Shown: positions 59,301-64,000 of the stretch, one piece after another
Numbering within the stretch: position 1 is the first letter of the stretch
Layout of the letters: each line of letters opens with the position of its first letter
NCBI RefSeq assembly: GCF_002221505.1
Contig: NZ_CP011036.1
Span: forward strand, 1,426,001-1,490,000
Origin: Pseudoalteromonas nigrifaciens
GTDB taxonomy: Bacteria; Pseudomonadota; Gammaproteobacteria; Enterobacterales; Alteromonadaceae
Direction of reading: 5' to 3'
Length of the DNA: 64,000 bases
Program-made: the position numbers and the translations under genes
The notes under the pieces: generated by a model
The model's database searches: none
What the model was told of the DNA's origin: nothing
The model's input: only the letters and a program-made list of their open reading frames with translations

Positions 59301-60470
59301 TTAGCCTGCAACGGGTGTACTGCCTGTTGGAATGTCTTTCATGCTTTTAATTAGCATGTAAATACAGGTGGTGGCTAAGCAGCCGCCTAAATAAAGTAAA
59401 ATACCATCGCTTGCATCAGAGAAGTTAGCTGCAAGCATTGGGCCTAGCACAGAGCCTAGGCTGTAGCTTAAAAGCATGATTTCGGTTGCTGATACAATTT
59501 TAGCCATAGGCAAAGAGTCGCAGGCGAGCGTAATGGCAATAGGGTAAAGTGCAAAACTTGCTGCCCCTAACACTAAATAGCTAACAACTAAGCCGCTAAA
59601 GCTGGTTGTTTGCAATATACCTAACACGCTTGCTGCACCTAAAAAGCAAAACATTGCCATGAGTAAGTTTTTACCCATACGAGTAGATAAGTAACTTACA
59701 AGTGGCTGTACTAACATGCCGCCAAGAATAATAATTGCCATTAACAAACCTGTATATTGAGCTTGCTCGCTTTGTGCTGCGATATATACAGGCATTAATC
59801 CGTAAATTGGCCCCAGTAATAGCCCCGACGCTAAGCAACCTAATATTGCTGGGCGGCTAAGGGTTTTAATTTCTTTTAATGGCAGTTTTTGTAGTTCTTG
59901 GCTATCTGGTTGGCCTGATGTAATTAATAACGGTGCTAAAATTGCTAGCAATAATAAACCAACTACAAATAAGTAGGGCACAGCACCTACCGTGCCTAGC
60001 GGTGCTATAGCAAGTTGGCCTACTGCGCTGCCGCCATAAAGCGAGGTCATGTAAAGGCCTAAACGTTTAGCACGAGCTTTAGGCGTGTTGGTCATTAATA
60101 ACCACGATTCAACCACCACAAATACACCTGCAACGGCCATACCGGCAACAAAACGCGCCATTAACCAAACCCCAGCTTTAGGCATAACTAGCTGAGCAAG
60201 AACACTTAAAATTAATAAACTAAGAAATAAAATAAAAGCAAACCTGTGGCCTATTTTTACCACTATGCGTTCAATGCATGTAGCGCCAATAAGTAAGCCA
60301 AAATAAAATACACTCGCTAGCCATGGGGCAAGATCTACATCGAGTTTAAATGCCGATAGCGATAGCGGGATCAGGCTCATTAAAAAGCCAGAAGCTATAG
60401 CAAAAAAAGACAAACCGATAACAGGTGCTAACGGGTTATTTGACTTGCTAGTAGCAACGAATTCTATCAT
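59301..60470 (-). CDS. MFS transporter (YcaD-like)
   Basis: A 389-aa inner-membrane carrier with 12 predicted helices. MFS signals include GHRFAFILF after helix 2 and ARFVAGMAVAGVFVVVESWLL, typical of the YcaD/UPF0226 subgroup. The substrate is unknown. It is transcribed leftward from a 423-bp intergenic region. Confidence 0.87.
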   Translation of the reverse strand: MIEFVATSKSNNPLAPVIGLSFFAIASGFLMSLIPLSLSAFKLDVDLAPWLASVFYFGLLIGATCIERIVVKIGHRFAFILFLSLLILSVLAQLVMPKAGVWLMARFVAGMAVAGVFVVVESWLLMTNTPKARAKRLGLYMTSLYGGSAVGQLAIAPLGTVGAVPYLFVVGLLLLAILAPLLITSGQPDSQELQKLPLKEIKTLSRPAILGCLASGLLLGPIYGLMPVYIAAQSEQAQYTGLLMAIIILGGMLVQPLVSYLSTRMGKNLLMAMFCFLGAASVLGILQTTSFSGLVVSYLVLGAASFALYPIAITLACDSLPMAKIVSATEIMLLSYSLGSVLGPMLAANFSDASDGILLYLGGCLATTCIYMLIKSMKDIPTGSTPVAG

Positions 60471-60893
60471 TAGAATTATCCGATTTTAAGGTCATAAATA
60501 AACGCTGTTTACCGACTATGTTTTAGGGCGATTATTTAATGTTGGTTGATTTTGCGGCGAATGTAGGACTCTTTTGAAAGGAAGTAAAGTGATTTTTTAT
60601 TAATCAATGAAAATAAATTTTTAACTGCACAATTACGTAAAATAAGCGCACAATTGCGACGTGTTTGTGTTTTAAACGTATTAAAATTGTATGGTTTTTG
60701 TTATTTTATTTGCTTGGTTTAATGCGATAAGAGCAATAAATTTAAGCTATTGAGCAAACCATTAGTAAATGTTTTTAAGTTATAAACAGTTGCGGCACAA
60801 CAAATAAAAGTAACAGCCTTTAAAACGATTACTTTTATGTGTTGTAAACGAGCGGTTTTAATTTATGCAGCTGAGTTAAAACTAAACGTTTGA
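60471..60893. other. Intergenic region upstream of the MFS gene
   Basis: A 423-bp AT-rich stretch without an obvious gene. Two direct repeats GCACAATTACG (60627-60637) and GCACAATTGCG (60648-60658) are 21 bp apart, two helical turns, and could be a regulator site. Confidence 0.4.
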
Positions 60894-61841
60894 TTACTGC
60901 ATTAGCAGCGCTAATTGATGATACAAACCAATACCTATTAAAACATTAAACGGAAAGGTAATACCTAAAGAGCACAGCATAGCAAGGCCAATATTCGCTT
61001 CTGGAATAGCGGCTTTTATGGCTGCAGGCGCTGCAATGTATGAGGCACTGGCAACTAGGCTCCCTAAAACTACAATTGAACCCATTTCCAGGTGTAAAAG
61101 TGTACCGACTGCTACGCCAAGCGTGCCCAAAAATAAAGGGGTAATAATAGCAAATAAAGCTAACTTCCAATGATGCCAAGGCACAGGGCGCAAAGTTTGC
61201 GCTGCGGTTAAACCCATTTCAAGTAAAAATAATGCCAGTACAACCTTAAAGCCGTTAGTTAATAAGCTGGTAACTTGGCTACCTTGTTGCGTGCCATACA
61301 TTATGCCAATAATTACACCGCCAACGAGTAAAATAACGCTTTTATTGGTTAGCGCTTCGTGCCAAACCGCTTTTAAAGACAGCTTTTTAGCTGGCGCACT
61401 TTCTTTATTAAATTTTCTATATATTAGCAGGCCAACAATAATGGCCGGCAGCTCTAGCATCACTAAATACAAAGTTACTTCAGCGCCTACAACCAAACTA
61501 GACGACTCTGCGTAGGCAAGCGCAACAGCAAATGTACCCGCACTAACAGAGCCATAATGCGCCGCAATACTGGCACTATTAGCATGAGAAAGTGTAATAA
61601 CGTACTTTAAAATAGGGTACAGCATTAAAGGAATAAGCCCCCCAAGCAGCATAATGGCCCCCATTTCAGGGAGTAGCTGCCAATTTAAATTACCGTGTAA
61701 AACCATACCGCCTTTTAAACCAATAGTAAGCATTAGCAGTAAGCTTAGGGTTTCGTAAGTGGCTTTGGGTATAGCAAGATCAGAGTGTATAAGTCCGGCG
61801 ATTAAACCTAATATAAAAAACATAACAACAATATCGGGCAC
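60894..61841 (-). CDS. sbtA: SbtA-type sodium-dependent bicarbonate transporter
   Basis: The 315-aa membrane protein of the SbtA (former DUF897) family has ten predicted helices in two inverted repeats. Key motifs are AAHYGSVSAGTFAVALAY and GSLVASASYIAAPAAIKAAIPEAN, the Na+/HCO3- binding pair in cyanobacterial SbtA. It likely imports bicarbonate with Na+. In a heterotroph it would feed carboxylases or pH control. No SbtB PII-like partner is encoded next to it. Divergent LysR regulator upstream. Confidence 0.9.
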   Translation of the reverse strand: MPDIVVMFFILGLIAGLIHSDLAIPKATYETLSLLLMLTIGLKGGMVLHGNLNWQLLPEMGAIMLLGGLIPLMLYPILKYVITLSHANSASIAAHYGSVSAGTFAVALAYAESSSLVVGAEVTLYLVMLELPAIIVGLLIYRKFNKESAPAKKLSLKAVWHEALTNKSVILLVGGVIIGIMYGTQQGSQVTSLLTNGFKVVLALFLLEMGLTAAQTLRPVPWHHWKLALFAIITPLFLGTLGVAVGTLLHLEMGSIVVLGSLVASASYIAAPAAIKAAIPEANIGLAMLCSLGITFPFNVLIGIGLYHQLALLMQ

Positions 61842-61949
61842 GGTGTTTCCTAGCTATAAAATTAAGTGGCGCTATTGTAGAGAAAACTTTGTATAGTAAA
61901 TAATAAAATGAACAGTGGTTATGTATAGATAACTATCTATGAGGTGGGT

Positions 61950-62903
61950 ATGGATTTAAGGCATATATCGTTTAGATTACTAGAAGTGTTTATGAGTGTA
62001 GTAAAAACCCGCTCGTTAAGTGAAACAGCAAGGCAGCTTTATTTAACGCAACCTACTGTTTCACTTCAAATAAAGCGCTTACAAGAAGAAATAGGAGAGC
62101 CACTAATAACTATGCAACAGCAAAAGTTACAGGTAACCGAGGCTGGCCTTGAGCTATTTAGAACCTGCAAGCAGGTGTTTGCTCATTTTGAAGATTACCA
62201 AGATTTTTTAGCCGAATTACGTGGAGGCGAGCGAGGGCGGTGTAAAATTGCCATGGTAAATACGGCGCAATATATTTTGCCTAAATTACTCGGCCCATAT
62301 AGTAATTTGCATCCGCATGTAGAGTTACCGCTGGAAATAGGCAATCGCGAAGAGGTATTAGCTCGCTTTGAGCGTGGAGAAGACGATATTTACGTTTTTA
62401 GCCACCCACCATCGTTAGAGCAAGCCCAAGCAGCTCGGTTTTTACATAATCCATTAGAATTTATAGTGCCTAATAATCATCCTCTATTGAATAAAAAAAA
62501 CGTAACGTTGGCGGACTTAATGCCATATCGATTTTTACTGCGTGAAAATGGTTCTGCCACACGTATGCTATTTGAAAGTGAGCTACAAAGTAGGGGCTTA
62601 GTACTTAGCGACGGCGTTAAAATGGCGAGTAACGAAGCCATACGGGTTGCAGTGTCGTCGGGTATGGGAATTAGCTTGCTGTCGCATCATGTTTTACCAA
62701 AAGGTGATAATAGCTATACAAAACTGCATGTGATCGACACCGATATAGCCAGCCAATGGTACTTTGTAATGCGTACCGACAGACACATTTCGCACGCAGC
62801 GCGCAGCTTTTTAAAGTTTGCCCAAGCTAATTTAGAGCATTACCTCGATACAAAATGGGTGCGTAATGAACTCCATAGATTACATTTAGAACCTAAAACT
62901 TAA
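61950..62903 (+). CDS. LysR-type regulator divergent from sbtA
   Basis: The 317-aa LysR protein has an N-terminal wHTH (LEVFMSVVKTRSLSETARQLYLTQPTVSLQIKRLQEE) and an effector domain similar to the RbcR/CmpR/CysB-like branch (VELPLEIGNREEVLARFERGEDDIYVF). RbcR and CmpR control carbon-concentration genes, which fits its position 108 bp from sbtA. GAGG precedes ATG 61950; the GTG at 61944 is less likely. Confidence 0.9.
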   Translation: MDLRHISFRLLEVFMSVVKTRSLSETARQLYLTQPTVSLQIKRLQEEIGEPLITMQQQKLQVTEAGLELFRTCKQVFAHFEDYQDFLAELRGGERGRCKIAMVNTAQYILPKLLGPYSNLHPHVELPLEIGNREEVLARFERGEDDIYVFSHPPSLEQAQAARFLHNPLEFIVPNNHPLLNKKNVTLADLMPYRFLLRENGSATRMLFESELQSRGLVLSDGVKMASNEAIRVAVSSGMGISLLSHHVLPKGDNSYTKLHVIDTDIASQWYFVMRTDRHISHAARSFLKFAQANLEHYLDTKWVRNELHRLHLEPKT

Positions 62904-63131
62904 ATTAAATAAGCAGTCGTTATGTTGCAATATAACTACTTATAATAGTTATATTGCTATCAATACATGGTTATAAAAAGACCCATAATACTTAGCTCTA
63001 ACTATTTATTATTTTGGTTTTATTTTAAATAAAGCTAAGTAAGGTTTAAGTTTAGATTTTGTTAGGGCTTTTTTACTTAGTTGGAACTAAAATTGCTGCA
63101 TAGCTTGTAACGCAGCAATGGGTTTGAGCTA

Positions 63132-63539
63132 ATGACAACAATAACGTTTAAAAATCAATACAGTAACTATAACTCCTCTAGTGTAACTAAAGCGGCAAGC
63201 CCAAGCGAAGTTGCGGCAATCAATCCCCCCATTGATGAAAAAGCAGGTGATGTTAAAGGCATAAACTCAGCCCCTAAAGAGCAATCATTTTTAGAAAAAG
63301 CTCAAGAAGCGCTTGTTTATCAGCGTTTAGGTGTAAATAAAGACAAAATAGACGAGCTAAAAGCGGCAATAGAGGAGCTGACTAAAGAGTTACAAGCGCA
63401 AGGCGCTGATCTTGATGTAATTGCAGATAAAATTAACGAACTTGAAAAAATGCTTGAGCAAGAATACCAACAAGGGCGCGATCGAATGGATATGAAACCT
63501 CAGCATGAGCCGGGTAAAATAATTTCTGCACTTGTTTAA
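63132..63539 (+). CDS. Small coiled-coil protein of unknown function
   Basis: A 135-aa cytoplasmic protein with a disordered Ser/Pro-rich N-terminus and a central coiled coil (about 65-115, DELKAAIEELTKELQAQ core). Not recognised. A single gene; no strong Shine-Dalgarno beyond GAGC before the ATG. Confidence 0.78.
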   Translation: MTTITFKNQYSNYNSSSVTKAASPSEVAAINPPIDEKAGDVKGINSAPKEQSFLEKAQEALVYQRLGVNKDKIDELKAAIEELTKELQAQGADLDVIADKINELEKMLEQEYQQGRDRMDMKPQHEPGKIISALV

Positions 63540-63626
63540 TTTACATAATATTGAATAGTTTGCATTGTTATTGTGCTTACTTTTGCTAAGGTAAAAACTT
63601 ATAACAAAAATAAACAAGGATTACTA

Positions 63627-64000
63627 ATGAAAACCCTGCAGCAGCAACTAGGTAACTACGGGCTTTATCACCGCTCAAAACGCAATGTACTCACCCACCT
63701 GTTAGGTATTCCGCTCATTGTATTTGCCGTATTGTGTTTATTGGCGCGCATTCAGATCCCGTTGGGAGGCCTTGTTATAGATGGCGGACAACTTATTGTA
63801 TTTGTATCAGTTGTGTATTATTTAATGTTGAGTGTGTCGTTGGGTCTTATTATGGCTGTGCTATTAACTATATTACTTGTGGGCGCGCAACCTATTGCAG
63901 CTATGGCATTTACTCCTTGGTTAACGATTAGTATAGGACTGTTTGTATTTGGTTGGATTTTACAGTTTGCTGGCCACTATTTTGAAGGTAAAAAACCCGC
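63627..64000 (+). CDS. Mpo1/YGL010w-like (DUF962) membrane protein, cut by the window end
   Basis: Begins at ATG 63627 (AAGGA upstream) and runs off the end of the window after 124 codons. Family marks: YGLYHRSKRNVLTHLLGIPL at the start and QFAGHYFEGKKP at the end, with four hydrophobic helices between. Yeast Mpo1 of this family is an Fe(II) dioxygenase acting on 2-hydroxy fatty acids; the conserved His residues (HRSKRN...H, GHYFEGK) are present. Confidence 0.85.
   Translation, partial: MKTLQQQLGNYGLYHRSKRNVLTHLLGIPLIVFAVLCLLARIQIPLGGLVIDGGQLIVFVSVVYYLMLSVSLGLIMAVLLTILLVGAQPIAAMAFTPWLTISIGLFVFGWILQFAGHYFEGKKP

Overview
The window is a stretch of a gammaproteobacterial chromosome, most likely Pseudoalteromonas or a close relative in the Alteromonadales. 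The evidence is moderate-to-low GC, the carB-greA order, an FMN riboswitch in front of ribB, a lysine riboswitch in front of lysC, and marine-type transporters (NhaD, SbtA, an NSS-family Na+ symporter). The assignment is inferred from gene content, not from a database search.

Layout. (1) 1-26135 is host core and semi-core DNA: the carB 3' end, greA, an mgtE-like Mg2+ channel with a long leader, an S66 peptidase, riboswitch-ribB, a divergent nitroreductase/LysR pair, a LysE exporter, a long RluA-type pseudouridine synthase, a YkgJ-like Cys-cluster protein, a TonB-dependent receptor, msrA, a DUF4136 lipoprotein, a three-gene MksFEB condensin operon without the MksG nuclease, nhaD, riboswitch-lysC, a phosphopantetheinyl transferase, an NSS symporter, a glutathione peroxidase, a beta-hydroxyacid dehydrogenase and sbcB. 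(2) 26136-58397 is one apparently complete prophage of about 32 kb of the P2/HP1 type. It sits in the 5' end of sbcB between two identical 23-bp att cores. (3) 58398-64000 is host DNA again: the orphaned native start of sbcB, a small TPR protein, an MFS carrier, an SbtA-type bicarbonate transporter with a divergent LysR regulator, a small coiled-coil protein, and the start of an Mpo1-like membrane protein.

The prophage reads left to right as integrase, an accessory WYL/SAP-like membrane protein, an S24 repressor facing a Cro-like gene across four near-identical operators, an early operon (excisionase/AlpA-like, small proteins, a methyltransferase, the HUH replication endonuclease, small Cys proteins), a D12-type DNA adenine methylase, an Ogr-type late activator (minus strand), and a small PapB-like regulator. 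The late genes follow in P2 order: portal and terminase leftward, then scaffold-protease, capsid, terminase small subunit, head and tail completion, sheath, tube, lysis genes, tail chaperone with a -1 frameshift, tape measure, baseplate, fibre, hub and spike rightward.

The most interesting points are these. Integration replaces the start codon and first nine codons of sbcB with phage-encoded ones, while the native start survives as a 25-codon orphan at the other end. The phage terminase small subunit has no usable start codon and seems to need a -1 frameshift at A-AAA-AAC from an extra upstream ORF. The mgtE leader encodes an acidic/Pro-containing peptide resembling MgtL. The nhaD leader can form mutually exclusive hairpins. 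A repeat cluster of unknown role precedes the phage adenine methylase. A candidate immunity or defence gene lies between int and the repressor.
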